Shown here: positions 8,466-18,300 of the stretch, in pieces
Layout: each line of letters opens with the position of its first letter
How positions within the stretch are numbered: position 1 is the stretch's first letter
Source of the DNA: Alphaproteobacteria bacterium
GTDB taxonomy: Bacteria; Pseudomonadota; Alphaproteobacteria; SMXP01
Length of the DNA: 64,000 bases
Assembly (NCBI GenBank): GCA_028285305.1
Contig: JANQPV010000036.1
Coordinates: 124,001 to 188,000 of the forward strand
Direction of reading: 5' to 3'
The notes under the pieces: generated by a model
Databases searched by the model: none
Told to the model about the DNA's origin: nothing
Seen by the model: the letters and a program-made list of their open reading frames with translations, nothing else
Position numbers and translations under genes: made by a program

Positions 8466-9866
8466 ATGGATTCCAGCCTTTTTCGCAAGATCCCGCAGAT
8501 TGAGCAGCTCATGCAGCAGCCTGAAATCGCTGCATGTGAATTGGCGTGGTCCCGCTCCGAGACCATCGATGCTCTGCGTGCGATTCTTGGCGAAGTGCGC
8601 GACGAGTTGCGGAGCGGGGAGCCGCTCCCCGACTTTGCCTCTGCTGCATTTGCTGAGAGAGTGCGAACAGCCCTGGAAAAGATGAGGGAACCGAGCCTCA
8701 AGCCACTCATAAACGCCACAGGCATTGTCATTCACACAAACCTTGGCCGCGCGCCGCTGGCACCGGCAGCATTGGACGCAATCAAGTCAACGGCGGCAGG
8801 CTACACCAACATCGAGTACACGCTTGAGACAGGGAAGCGCGGGTCCCGCTATGATCATACGCGAGACCTCCTCTGTGAACTGACGGGTGCCGAAGACGCC
8901 ATCGTCGTCAACAATTGCGCCGCGGCGGTGACGTTGTGCCTCGCCACGTTTGCGAAAGACAAAGAGGTGATCGTTTCCCGGGGGGAACTTATAGAAATCG
9001 GCGGCTCGTTCAGAGTTCCCGACATTATCGCTCAAAACGGAGCCGTCCTTAAAGAAGTCGGGACCACCAACAAAACAAAGCTTTCCGACTACGAACAAGC
9101 GATATCCGAAAACACGGCCGTCTTACTGAAAACCCACACCAGCAACTACAAGATCATAGGCTTTACGGCAAAACCGGCCCTGCAGGAGCTGGCATCTCTC
9201 GCAGAAGATCACGACCTCATCCTGATCGAAGACTTAGGCAGCGGAACTCTTCTTGATCTTTCAGAATACGGAATTGGCGACGAACCCACAGTCAAGCAAA
9301 GGATCTCCGAAGGGGCCCACCTCCTCACTTTTTCAGGCGACAAGCTTTTGGGGGGTCCCCAGTGCGGTATCATCACGGGACGCAAAGACCTGATCGCCCA
9401 GCTCAAGACCAATCCCCTTTTGCGAGCGATGCGAATAGACAAGCTGTCGCTCGCCGCCCTTGAAGCGACATTGCGCCTGTACAAACCTCCTTTCGCGCCG
9501 GAGCAGGAAATCCCCGTGCTGCGCATGCTGACGGCCACCCTTGAAGACCTGGAGCAAAAGGCCGTCAAACTGCAAAACATGCTGGCATCCCAAACGCAGG
9601 CAAACACCAAAGTAGATCGGATCGAAGGTGAGGCCGGCGGTGGATCGCTCCCCGGCACATCTCTTCCTTCCTTCGGCGTCCGCCTTGTCTGCGCGGCGCT
9701 CACCCCAGGTCACCTCATTGACGCATTGCGGCGCAGCCGGCCGCCGATCATTGCGCGAATTACCGGCGGAGACGTAATCCTAGATGTGAGGACCATTTCC
9801 GAAACCGATTTTCACTATGTCACAGACGCCATCGACGACATAAGCCAGCATTCCCTCAGTCAATGA
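8466..9866 (+). CDS. selA: L-seryl-tRNA(Sec) selenium transferase SelA
   Basis: A 466-residue PLP enzyme that converts seryl-tRNA-Sec to selenocysteyl-tRNA-Sec using selenophosphate. The family segments PLINATGIVIHTNLGRAPL (about residues 80-98), GKRGSRYDH and VNNCAAAV are clear, and the PLP lysine is Lys293 in FSGDKLLGGPQ. I chose ATG 8466, which has AGGG at proper spacing; an ATG at 8436 lacks a ribosome binding site. The stop overlaps the selB start by four bases, indicating translational coupling. The gene sits 60 bases after selD. Confidence 0.96.
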   Translation: MDSSLFRKIPQIEQLMQQPEIAACELAWSRSETIDALRAILGEVRDELRSGEPLPDFASAAFAERVRTALEKMREPSLKPLINATGIVIHTNLGRAPLAPAALDAIKSTAAGYTNIEYTLETGKRGSRYDHTRDLLCELTGAEDAIVVNNCAAAVTLCLATFAKDKEVIVSRGELIEIGGSFRVPDIIAQNGAVLKEVGTTNKTKLSDYEQAISENTAVLLKTHTSNYKIIGFTAKPALQELASLAEDHDLILIEDLGSGTLLDLSEYGIGDEPTVKQRISEGAHLLTFSGDKLLGGPQCGIITGRKDLIAQLKTNPLLRAMRIDKLSLAALEATLRLYKPPFAPEQEIPVLRMLTATLEDLEQKAVKLQNMLASQTQANTKVDRIEGEAGGGSLPGTSLPSFGVRLVCAALTPGHLIDALRRSRPPIIARITGGDVILDVRTISETDFHYVTDAIDDISQHSLSQ

Positions 9867-11752
9867 CAGATCAACTCACGATCGGAGTCATCGGTCATGT
9901 CGATCATGGCAAAACCACTTTGGTGAAAGTTCTCACCGGCATGGAGACCGATCGCCTCAAAGAGGAAAAAGAACGCGGGCTTTCGATCGTCCTTGGCTTC
10001 GCCCACATAAAGACAAGTGACGGCATCATCGACGTCATCGACGTACCGGGCCATGAGGATTTCGTTCGCACAATGATTTCAGGTGTGAGTGGTATCGACG
10101 CAGCGCTGATTGTGGTTGCCGCGAACGAAAGAATTATGCCGCAAACCACCGAGCATATCCGAATCGTATCTCTGTTGGGCATCGACCAGGGCGTCGTTGC
10201 GATCACCAAGGCGGACCTGGTTTCAGAAGACGAATTGATTGCGGCGAAAGAGGAAATTGAGAACCATTTACGCACGACTCCGTTTGCAGGCTCATCTCTT
10301 GTGCCCGTCAGTGCAGAGACGGGGATTGGACTAGAAGGTCTCAAATCCGAGTTGAACGCGCTGTTCGCCCTGCGCCCTCCCCGGCCCCAAACCGACCAGT
10401 TCTACCTCCCCTTTGATCGTGTCTTCTCAATGAAAGGACACGGCACAGTCGCCACCGGAACCCTAAACACGGGGACTTTGCGCGTCGGGTCCACCGGCAC
10501 AATCGCCCCCGATGACAGACGAGCGCGCATTCGTGGGCTAGAGGTACACGGACAGTCAGTGGACTTAGCAAGCGCAGGCCAAAGGGTCGCTGTGAATTTT
10601 CGCGTTGATGGAACCGGCCAGATCAAGCGCGGCGACACACTTTTATCCGCAGACTGGCTTCAACCCTCCACCTTTTGGGACGGCACCTTGCATCTGCTGA
10701 ACGATGCGCCCAAACCTCTCAAAAGCGGAGAAAAACTGCGAATACTGCACGGCACAACCGAAGAAATCGTGGCGCTGAGATTACTGGATCGTGATCGCTT
10801 GATCCCAGGAGAAACGGCGAACGTTCAATTCCGCCTGCCTAAACCCGCACTTGCTTGGCACCGTGAGCGCTTCATCGTCCGCTCGATCACACCCGTCACG
10901 ACGATCGGAGGGGGCCAATTCACGGACACACAATCGCGCCGCCGCTCCCGGACGAACGCTGCGTCCACTTTGGTTGACACATCCCCCGCAGGCCAACAAC
11001 TAACGACATTGCGGGCAATGTTGGAAACCGCCGCATTCGAAGGCATATCGAAGGCCGCTTTGTGCGAGCGGATCGGGATTTCCGGCACCGAATTAGCAGC
11101 GCTTCTCATGGAGGCAAACGGCTTTGCCGCGAACGATGAAATCTGCTTCAGCCAAAAGGTCTTAAACTCGCTCGAAGAGAAGCTGCTGCGGACGCTTGCA
11201 ACGTATCATGCACATCACCCTGCGAAAATTGGCATGCCGAAAAAAGAGTTTGTCTCAACCGCTCAGGCGCCTGCCCCTACGGTGGATTTGGTTCTTGCAC
11301 GACTCGTTGAGCGGCAAGCCGTTTCTGAGTCCGGAGGAGCCGTTCACCTTTCTGATTTCGATCCGTTCTCTCATCTCGAACCCGAGCACCGGGAGGCTCT
11401 AACAGCCCTTGAAGCCAAAGTTCTCCAAGACGAATTCACACCGCCAACGCTCAAAGAGCTCGCTGCGCTCAACCCTCTTTACAAAGAGCTCTCTAAGCAT
11501 TTAGTGGAGAGCAACCGTGTGTTCCCGATCTACGATGAAAAACGGACGAATTTGTTCTTTTTCCACCGCGACACCGTCACAAACGCGGTGAAGAAGCTCC
11601 GATCCGCCTTTCCGCCTCCCACGGAATTCCGTGCCGGAGAAGCCAAAGACGTCTTGGGAATGACGCGAAAGTACGCCATGCCTCTTCTGGGTTTTTTGGA
11701 TAAGCAGAAAATCACGAGACGGAACAAAGATTTCCGCAGGCTGGTTCAGTAG
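9863..11752 (+). CDS. selB: Selenocysteine-specific elongation factor SelB
   Basis: A 629-residue translation GTPase that delivers Sec-tRNA-Sec to UGA codons marked by a SECIS hairpin. The G1 motif GHVDHGKT spans residues 11-18, G3 is DVPGH at 60-64 and G4 is TKAD at about 115-118. The C-terminal ~250 residues, from around PAGQQLTTLRAML, have the pattern of the winged-helix repeats that bind SECIS RNA. The start ATG overlaps the selA stop. The length is normal for the family. It is the last gene of the operon and is followed by short tandem repeats. Confidence 0.96.
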   Translation: MTDQLTIGVIGHVDHGKTTLVKVLTGMETDRLKEEKERGLSIVLGFAHIKTSDGIIDVIDVPGHEDFVRTMISGVSGIDAALIVVAANERIMPQTTEHIRIVSLLGIDQGVVAITKADLVSEDELIAAKEEIENHLRTTPFAGSSLVPVSAETGIGLEGLKSELNALFALRPPRPQTDQFYLPFDRVFSMKGHGTVATGTLNTGTLRVGSTGTIAPDDRRARIRGLEVHGQSVDLASAGQRVAVNFRVDGTGQIKRGDTLLSADWLQPSTFWDGTLHLLNDAPKPLKSGEKLRILHGTTEEIVALRLLDRDRLIPGETANVQFRLPKPALAWHRERFIVRSITPVTTIGGGQFTDTQSRRRSRTNAASTLVDTSPAGQQLTTLRAMLETAAFEGISKAALCERIGISGTELAALLMEANGFAANDEICFSQKVLNSLEEKLLRTLATYHAHHPAKIGMPKKEFVSTAQAPAPTVDLVLARLVERQAVSESGGAVHLSDFDPFSHLEPEHREALTALEAKVLQDEFTPPTLKELAALNPLYKELSKHLVESNRVFPIYDEKRTNLFFFHRDTVTNAVKKLRSAFPPPTEFRAGEAKDVLGMTRKYAMPLLGFLDKQKITRRNKDFRRLVQ

Positions 11753-11763
11753 CTGACGTGACC

Positions 11764-11822
11764 CAGCCCTGTCAGGGACCCACCAGCCCTGTCAGGGACC
11801 CACCAGCCCTGTCAGGGACCCA
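11764..11822. repeat. Three tandem copies of a 20-bp unit with internal dyad
   Basis: The unit CAGCCCTGTCAGGGACCCAC occurs at 11764, 11784 and 11804, the last missing its final base. Each contains CCCTG-T-CAGGG, an inverted repeat that could form a small hairpin. The array begins 12 bases after the selB stop. It could slow or end selB transcription, but there is no T-run. Confidence 0.9.
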
Positions 11823-11861
11823 ATTGAAGGGTCAAGCGCAGCTGCCACGAAATCTAGAGTT

Positions 11862-11964
11862 CGTCATTGCGAGTCACCAGAGTGGTGGCAAAGCAATCCA
11901 AGATGCTATCTCCAAGAACCGCGGCTCTGGATCATTTCGTCGCCTACGGCGCCTCGTGATGACG
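11862..11964. repeat. Dispersed intergenic repeat, copy 1
   Basis: This ~103-bp element starts CGTCATTGCGAG, contains AAGCAATCCAAG and CTGGATCA, and ends CCTCGTGATGACG. Its ends are imperfect inverted repeats. It is clearly related, in the opposite orientation, to 36601-36705. Elements of this type are common between alphaproteobacterial genes and look like non-autonomous mobile repeats. Confidence 0.85.
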
Positions 11965-12014
11965 GATTCCCTCAAGAAAGAACCCTCGTTTCTCCAAGAT
12001 GGAGAGCCCCCTTG

Positions 12015-12659
12015 CTAAAGCCCCTTCATCGCTTCCAGCGTCTCTTCCGGCTCCGGACGATAAGTGTAATCCGGATTGGCTTCGGCATAGCGAACCACGC
12101 CGCCTTGATCCACAACAAATCGGCCGGGCATGGGCATCGTCCAGCTGGGATCGTCATTAAACGTGGGCAAGTCGATACCGCCGCCGGAATAGACCTTTTG
12201 AAGATCTTGCGGAAAAACGAAGGTCAGACCGAGCTGCTTGGTATAAGCGTTTTGGGCATCGAACAGAATATCGAAGCCATAGCCTTTTTCTTCGTGGAGC
12301 TTTTTGTTGTGCTCCGTAAGCTGAGGGCTAATGGCAACCAGATTGCCGCCAAGGCCTTGTATGTCACCTAGAATGTTTTGCAGAGCATCCAGCTCCAGCT
12401 TGCAGTACGGTCACCAGGAGCCCCTGTAGATGGTCAGCATAAGGGGACCACGTGCCAATAGGTCGGCGCTCTCAACAGCTGCGCCATCTTGATTGGTTAG
12501 CGTAAAGGACGGGAGCGTTGAGCCGACTTTGATCACACGATCAACGGCCCCGCCTTTGACGAGATCATCCGTTGCCCGGTGCATAATCTCGGCCACCTGC
12601 GGCGGAAAATTCTTCGCTGCAGCCTCCCTCATTTCGGTGAGTTTTTCAGCCAGGCTCAT
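12015..12659 (-). CDS. Soluble peroxiredoxin-like selenoprotein (UGA at 12411-12413 read as Sec83)
   Basis: Two frames joined by UGA give a 214-residue AhpC/TSA-type protein. The N-terminal half includes LPSFTLTNQDG and ends in TIYRGSW; readthrough then gives UPYCKLELDALQ, so the active site is a UxxC motif (Sec83, Cys86), the same motif as in the membrane paralogue at 6292-7080. The second half holds LVAISPQLTEHNKKLHEEKG, FDILFD and FVVDQGG, all usual for the Prx-like family. The start ATG is at 12659 and the true stop TAG at 12015-12017. It is near but outside the main selenoprotein operon. Without Sec it would be called two broken genes. Confidence 0.9.
12391..12400 (-). promoter_or_regulatory. 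Weak candidate SECIS hairpin of the soluble peroxiredoxin gene
   Basis: In the mRNA AGC-TGGA-GCT forms a short hairpin with GG in its loop about 15 bases after the UGA, with a possible outer GCA/TGC pairing. The position is right but the stem is short. Confidence 0.25.
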
Positions 12660-12746
12660 CGCGCAGTCTCCTCAATTCAACTCCCAGAATTTAGCCACGA
12701 ACGAAATCCCTTGTCCAGGGCAATCACGAGGTCCGCAAAAAAGTGA

Positions 12747-13910
12747 TCATCCACCGAGCGACTCCAGAGCCTGACTTAAGTCCGCCTTCAAATCATCCAC
12801 ATCCTCAACGCCGACAGAAAGACGCAGCAGGCCGTCTTCTATGCCAATCTCGCGCCGGCGATCCGCAGGAATGGACGCGTGCGTCATGATCGCTGGATGT
12901 TCAATCAGGCTTTCCACACCGCCCAGACTTTCGGCAAGAATAAAGAGATCGAGATGGGAGAGAAACGCGCGGGCCGAGTCCAACCCACCCTTCAAGACGA
13001 CCGAAATCATCCCGCCAAAGCCGTTCATATGCCGTTTCGCCACCGCGTGACCTTTGTGGGAAGGAAGGCCGGGATAGAGTACTTTTTCAACCTTAGCATG
13101 GCCCTCCAACCACGTGGCCAACTCCAAAGCGTTCGCGCAATGTCGTTCCATTCGGAGCGCAAGAGTCTTCAGTCCACGATGCACAAGAAAACTTTCAAAC
13201 GGTCCCTGAATGCCGCCGACAGCATTCTGTAAGAATCCCAATTGCTCCCCCAATCCATCATCCTTCACCGCTAAGACACCGCCAATGACGTCCGAATGAC
13301 CGTTCAAATATTTAGTGGAGGAGTGCATGACCACATCCGCACCCAGATCAAGAGGCCGCAAACAATAAGGCGACGCGAAAGTGGAATCACAGGCGATCAG
13401 AATGGTCTTGTCCGCTACGAGCTGAGCCACCGCTTCAATATCGACAATCTTCAGCAAAGGGTTGGTGGGCATCTCGATCCAGATCAGACGCGTTTCCGGC
13501 CGGACCGCTTCAAGCACCCGCGCCGGCTCCGTCAGGTCGGCATAAGTAACCGTCAGTCCCGCCGTTGATTTCCTCACACGTTCGAACAAGCGGAACGTGC
13601 CCCCATAGATATCATCCATGGCAATCACATGACTTCCGGCCGGGAGGAGATCTATGACCGCGGTTGTCGCGGCCATACCGGACGCAAAGGCAAAGCCATG
13701 ACGACCGTTCTCTAGGTTGGCGATACACTTCTCATAGGCGAAGCGCGTCGGGTTTTGCGATCGCGCATACTCGAAGCCGGAATGCTCGCCCGGCGCGGAC
13801 TGGCGATACGTCGACGTCGCATAAATGGGCGTAACCACACTCCCCGTATCGGGAATGTACAAATCTCCGCCATGGATCACGCGTGTTCCAAACTGATGTT
13901 CATTTTTCAT
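12747..13910 (-). CDS. Trans-sulfuration family PLP enzyme (cystathionine gamma-synthase/beta-lyase type)
   Basis: A 387-residue Cys/Met-metabolism PLP enzyme. The cofactor lysine is Lys200 in SSTKYLNGHSD; other family marks are TPIYATSTY, YARSQNPTR, FASGMAATTA and MPTNPLLK. The family includes cystathionine gamma-synthase, cystathionine beta- and gamma-lyases and O-acylhomoserine sulfhydrylases, and sequence inspection alone does not settle which this is. These enzymes often accept selenium analogues, so its place next to the selenoprotein genes is suggestive, though not evidence of a link. The gene is followed 88 bases later by the soluble peroxiredoxin-like selenoprotein on the same strand. 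Confidence 0.88.
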   Translation of the reverse strand: MKNEHQFGTRVIHGGDLYIPDTGSVVTPIYATSTYRQSAPGEHSGFEYARSQNPTRFAYEKCIANLENGRHGFAFASGMAATTAVIDLLPAGSHVIAMDDIYGGTFRLFERVRKSTAGLTVTYADLTEPARVLEAVRPETRLIWIEMPTNPLLKIVDIEAVAQLVADKTILIACDSTFASPYCLRPLDLGADVVMHSSTKYLNGHSDVIGGVLAVKDDGLGEQLGFLQNAVGGIQGPFESFLVHRGLKTLALRMERHCANALELATWLEGHAKVEKVLYPGLPSHKGHAVAKRHMNGFGGMISVVLKGGLDSARAFLSHLDLFILAESLGGVESLIEHPAIMTHASIPADRRREIGIEDGLLRLSVGVEDVDDLKADLSQALESLGG

Positions 13911-14070
13911 CTAAAAAACCCACCGAGCGGCGGCCCTCCTTCACTCAAGAAATCACGTTTTCAGCTATGCAGCCAAGACGCGGCGGATCAACTCCGATCC
14001 AGTGCAATTGCGTTTTTCCAATAGGCTTCCTATTTGTTGTACTAGAATGGCGTCGTACTTGGGGGGGAAT

Positions 14071-15288
14071 ATGCGCATTCTCGGCTTTTGGTTTGTGGCG
14101 ATCTTGGCCGTCGCTGCCGGGGCCTTCATTGCGGCATACAATTGGATCTATCCTGATGTCACCGTCGTCAGCAATGCCGTCTCGTTGGAAACATGCGACA
14201 ATGGCTCAGACTCAGTTCCTTGGCCCACACGGTCCCCGTCCGATGCGGGATTTGACGAGAGCAAACTCAACGATCTAACCGCAAGCATATCCTCTGGCCA
14301 AATTCCCGGGATCCATAGCGTTCTGGTCGTTAGAGCGCAGGACCTCATTTTTGAAGAGTACTTTGCAGGAGAAGACTGGATATGGGCCAGACCCCAAGGG
14401 CTCACCCAATTCAACGACCAGACCCTTCACGATTTGCGCTCTGTTACAAAGAGCATCATCAGCATACTGTATGGAATTGCCATCGAAGACGGCGTTATCT
14501 CAGATTTAGATCGACCCATTTTGGATATTCTATCTAACTACAAACCAAGACTCGGCTTTGACCTCTCAAAACGGATCGAAAACATCACTCTTCGCGATGC
14601 GCTTACCATGACGGCGGGTCTTGGTTGGGACGAGCTTTCCCACCCCTATTGGCATCCGGAGAATGATGAATCCGCCATGTGGCGGCAGTCCGACCCCGTC
14701 GCCTATGCGTTAACCCGCCCGGTAATCGCCGAACCCGGAGAAACATTCACCTATAACGGGGGGCTTCCTACGCTCCTCGCGGCGAGCCTCGAAGCCTTAA
14801 CAGGCATGGACGTGGTGACTTATGCACACACGAAACTGTTCTGCCCTCTTGGCATTCAATCCTATGAATGGGTGATGCATAATCCTTCCGGGGTGCCGGT
14901 CGCCGCATCTGGGCTTCGATTGACGCCTCGAGATATGGCGCGCATTGGCCTGCTGATGGCGAACGATGGAAAATGGCAAGACGAACAACTGGCTTCGAGC
15001 GAATTCGCTGAGGAAGCGATCAGCCCCCTGACCGAGACAAACAGCCCCATCGCGCCCGGCTATGGCTATCAATGGTGGATAACGCCGATGGAGACCAATT
15101 TTGGGAAAGTCGACGTGCCCATGGCCATGGGAAACGGCGGTCAGCGCATCATTCTGTTTGAACCGGCCGAACTCGTCGTCGTCATGACCGCGGGAAACTA
15201 CAATTCACCTACCCAAGGCGAACCGAGCCGCCAAGTGTTCGAGGCGATATTGGATGCGCTACCTGAGAAGGAGAGGCCGACGGGCTAA
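14071..15288 (+). CDS. Beta-lactamase-family serine hydrolase, membrane-anchored
   Basis: A 405-residue protein with an N-terminal hydrophobic segment (residues 4-24) that is a signal anchor or signal peptide. The catalytic Ser-x-x-Lys is Ser124-Val-Thr-Lys127 in LRSVTKS, and the second motif appears as TYNGG. This is the class C beta-lactamase/6-aminohexanoate hydrolase (NylB)-like group, which hydrolyses amides or esters in the periplasm. I chose ATG 14071 because GGGGGGA precedes it; the frame is open upstream. The gene is divergent from the PLP gene and converges on the TPR gene. Substrate not known. Confidence 0.82.
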   Translation: MRILGFWFVAILAVAAGAFIAAYNWIYPDVTVVSNAVSLETCDNGSDSVPWPTRSPSDAGFDESKLNDLTASISSGQIPGIHSVLVVRAQDLIFEEYFAGEDWIWARPQGLTQFNDQTLHDLRSVTKSIISILYGIAIEDGVISDLDRPILDILSNYKPRLGFDLSKRIENITLRDALTMTAGLGWDELSHPYWHPENDESAMWRQSDPVAYALTRPVIAEPGETFTYNGGLPTLLAASLEALTGMDVVTYAHTKLFCPLGIQSYEWVMHNPSGVPVAASGLRLTPRDMARIGLLMANDGKWQDEQLASSEFAEEAISPLTETNSPIAPGYGYQWWITPMETNFGKVDVPMAMGNGGQRIILFEPAELVVVMTAGNYNSPTQGEPSRQVFEAILDALPEKERPTG

Positions 15289-15293
15289 CCAAG

Positions 15294-15317
15294 CCGGCCC
15301 AAAGGAGCCGGATTTTT
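15294..15317 (+). terminator. Probable terminator after the serine hydrolase gene
   Basis: CCGGC (15294-15298) pairs with GCCGG (15307-15311) around an 8-base loop, followed by ATTTTT. It lies between two convergent genes. Confidence 0.55.
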
Positions 15318-15318
15318 A

Positions 15319-18300
15319 TCAGTATTCGAATTTCACTGTTCCGACGAGACCACCGTCATGATCATCCGGGCGGTTATCGGCCAGAGAGAAGCGGTACTGA
15401 ACGCGCACATCCATCGTTGTCGGGCGATGCCCTTCCGGATCATCGAACCAATACCTGAAGCCAATGCCAGGCCCCAACTCTACCGTCGTATCCGAATTGT
15501 TCTCATCGTCTGAGAACTGAACGGCAAAAACGCCGTGGGGATAGATGGCGAAGCTATCGGCGAAGGCGAACATTCTGCCCTGCAAGAGTTCGGCATAGGC
15601 GGTCGCGACTTCCGGCTCGTTCGGGATATAGGCAACTTCACCTTCGAACGCGGTAAAGTTCCAGTTGAGATCGTCATCGCGGAAGACGCCGCCATGTTCC
15701 CAATTGTACGAAGCCGTCACAAACCATGCATCGCGAGATCTATCGCCAACTTCGATGAGCCGCTCAACATCCAAAACGAGATCATGCTTGGCAAACGGAA
15801 TGAAGCGGATGCCCACACCGGCTTGAGTTGTATCCCCATCATAATCGATGGTGTCTTCTTCGAATGCTCCAAAGATACGGCCGGTTACGGCGATCCGCAT
15901 TCCGGGCCAATTCGAGGGAGTTGGAAGAAAGATGCCACCCTTTGCAAAAATGAACGACTGTGAAGGACCAGCCTCAGGAAGCGTGGCTTCTGAAGGATTC
16001 TCACCTTCCCGGTAAACAAACTCGCTATCGAAGAAGAAGCGATCCTTTTTGTGTTTCGCAGGGGGACGCTCTTCGGTCCGCTCGTCCTCTACGGTGCGCT
16101 CTGCAACCTGAGCAGGCTCGGCTTTCGTCGGTTCCTCAGAAACCGCTTTTTCTACCTTGAGCTTCATCGGTGGCTTCACAGGCGCCACGTCGGGCTCGGT
16201 AACAAGAGGAGCGGGCTCCTCGACCGGATCAACTTCGGCGACAACGGGTTCTTCAACCGGCTCAGCCTCTGGCGCAACGGCGTCGTCAGACAACCGGGCA
16301 AGTTCGGCCTGAGCCGCCGAATTACTGGGATCCAAGTTAACCGCGCGCTCGAACGCCGCCCGTGCTTTGGCGGGTTGATCGGCGGCGATATAGGCATAGC
16401 CCAACATGCTTTGAATGCTGGCGTTGTCAGGCTCAAGGATCAAGGCTTGTTGCAGTTCAAGAACAGCCTCATCATGGCGGTCGAGCTTGCCGAGAAGCTC
16501 CGCCACTCGTGCACGCCGGAAAGCAGCATCTTTGGCGAAAACCGCCTTGCGAGCAGGATCGAGGGCCGCAGCAACACTGTCTCGTTCAAAAGACATGGAG
16601 ACTTCATCGAAATAAACAGCCCTCAGATTGGGGGACAAACGGTCTTCGACGATTAAGTTTAAGAACGTGCGGGCTTCGGCATATTCACCGGCCAATCGCG
16701 CCGTGCGAGCGATTTCAATCGCGGTCTCGACCTTTCGATCAACGCCGTACAACCGTTTCCAGTTCGCACTCGCATTCGGGTAGTCTTCTTGCTGTTCGTA
16801 GAGCTGGGCCAAAGATCTGTACAATCTCTCCCGCTGAGAAGCGTCTAAGGGAGAATCGTCTTTGGCAAGATCTTCAAAGGCCGTGATCGCCCTTTTCGTG
16901 CGCCCGTCGATGGCGAGGGCTTCAGCGGCGTCAAGACGTTCGGCCATCTCTTTCTGTGCTGCATCGGCAGCTTCCCGTGCCGATGCGATCTCTTCTTCCG
17001 TCGGCCCCGTGGGAAGGTCAGGCGTTTCTTCGACCTCGGCCTCTGCGGTCATCTCCGTCTGCGTTTCTTCACTTTCTGGTGCAGCCTCTTCCTCTTGGAC
17101 CGTTGCCAGTTTCTGCCGGTAAGACGTATCGCCCGACAGCTCAAAGGCTTTGGTATAAGCAAGAACAACCGTTTCCGTGTCGTTCTGCTCCGCTGCGAAA
17201 CCAGCGATTGCGTCCCAAGCACGGATGCGGTCCGCAGTTTCGGCAGCTTCATCATCGGCAAGGTTCTGAAGAGTCGATTGGGCGAGCGCCGGCTCTCCGG
17301 CCTTTTCATGAAGTTCGGCTAATTGGAAAGCGTACGCCCCTTTCTGGGCACCGGACGCACTTTCAAAAAGATCTGTTAAATGTCGCTTGGCTTGATCCTC
17401 GTCGCCGGCTTCGATCGCGTGATCGACGTACGCAGACTTCTCTTCATCGCTGAGAGAACCCGAAGCTTCAACAATGTCGAGAGCCGCCATCGCCTTCTTA
17501 TGATTGTCTCTCTGGCCCTCAACCTGAGCCAAAAGACGCGCAGCCTCCGTGCGCAGATCCCCTTCAATATCTTCATCGGTCAGATCACTTAGATCCTTGG
17601 CAGCATCTTGAAGCTTGCCAACTCGAAAGGCGTTCTGTGCGCGTTTTAGAACCAGCGCATTGTCAAGATCGGCCGCGTCCTTAAGTGCGTTATAGGCCCC
17701 CTCGTAATCCCCTGATTTTTCGAGCTCGTCCACACGCGCAACAAGATTCTCTTCGGTGCCGGTTTCTCCATCGGGCGCTTCTTCACTGGCTTCGGCCTGT
17801 TCACCCTCGGCTTCCGCAACCATCATCTCCTCTCCCGCCGGATCAAATCCGAGAGACTCCAGAGATTTCTCCGCCATGGTCTTTTCGGCCCGGGTGAGTT
17901 GCTTCGAGCCCAAAGCAGCCGTCAAATCTGATTTCGCGCCTTCAGGGTTCTCGAGCTGACCCCGCGCCATACCGCGGTAAAGGCGCGCAATTGCATTCGT
18001 ATCGTCAAGCTCTAGAGCGCGCGTTGCATGTTCTTCGGCAACTTTCGGATTGTCCCGCCGCAACTCGAGCAAGGCCGACACCCGCCAGATCCTTGGATTG
18101 TTTGGATCTTGCTCTATAGCGCGATCCAAAAACTCGCGAGCCTGATCGAAGGCGCCGCGATCCATGAGCCGCTGGGCCCGATCGACCAGCGGATAACTGC
18201 GAAACTGCTTAAACAGAGACGTTGGTTCATCGGAGCGTGTTTCTGATCCCTGAACCAACAATATCCGAGGATAGCTGTCTTCCGTGTGCGTCTTTGAGTC

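Noticed and set aside
11764-11822. CRISPR array
   Set aside because: The repeats are contiguous with no spacers and there are only three units; no cas genes.
2903-12659. The split frames at UGA as pseudogenes or frameshifts
   Set aside because: All five breaks are single UGA codons at the redox residue, both halves stay in phase, and the full Sec machinery is encoded in the same stretch.
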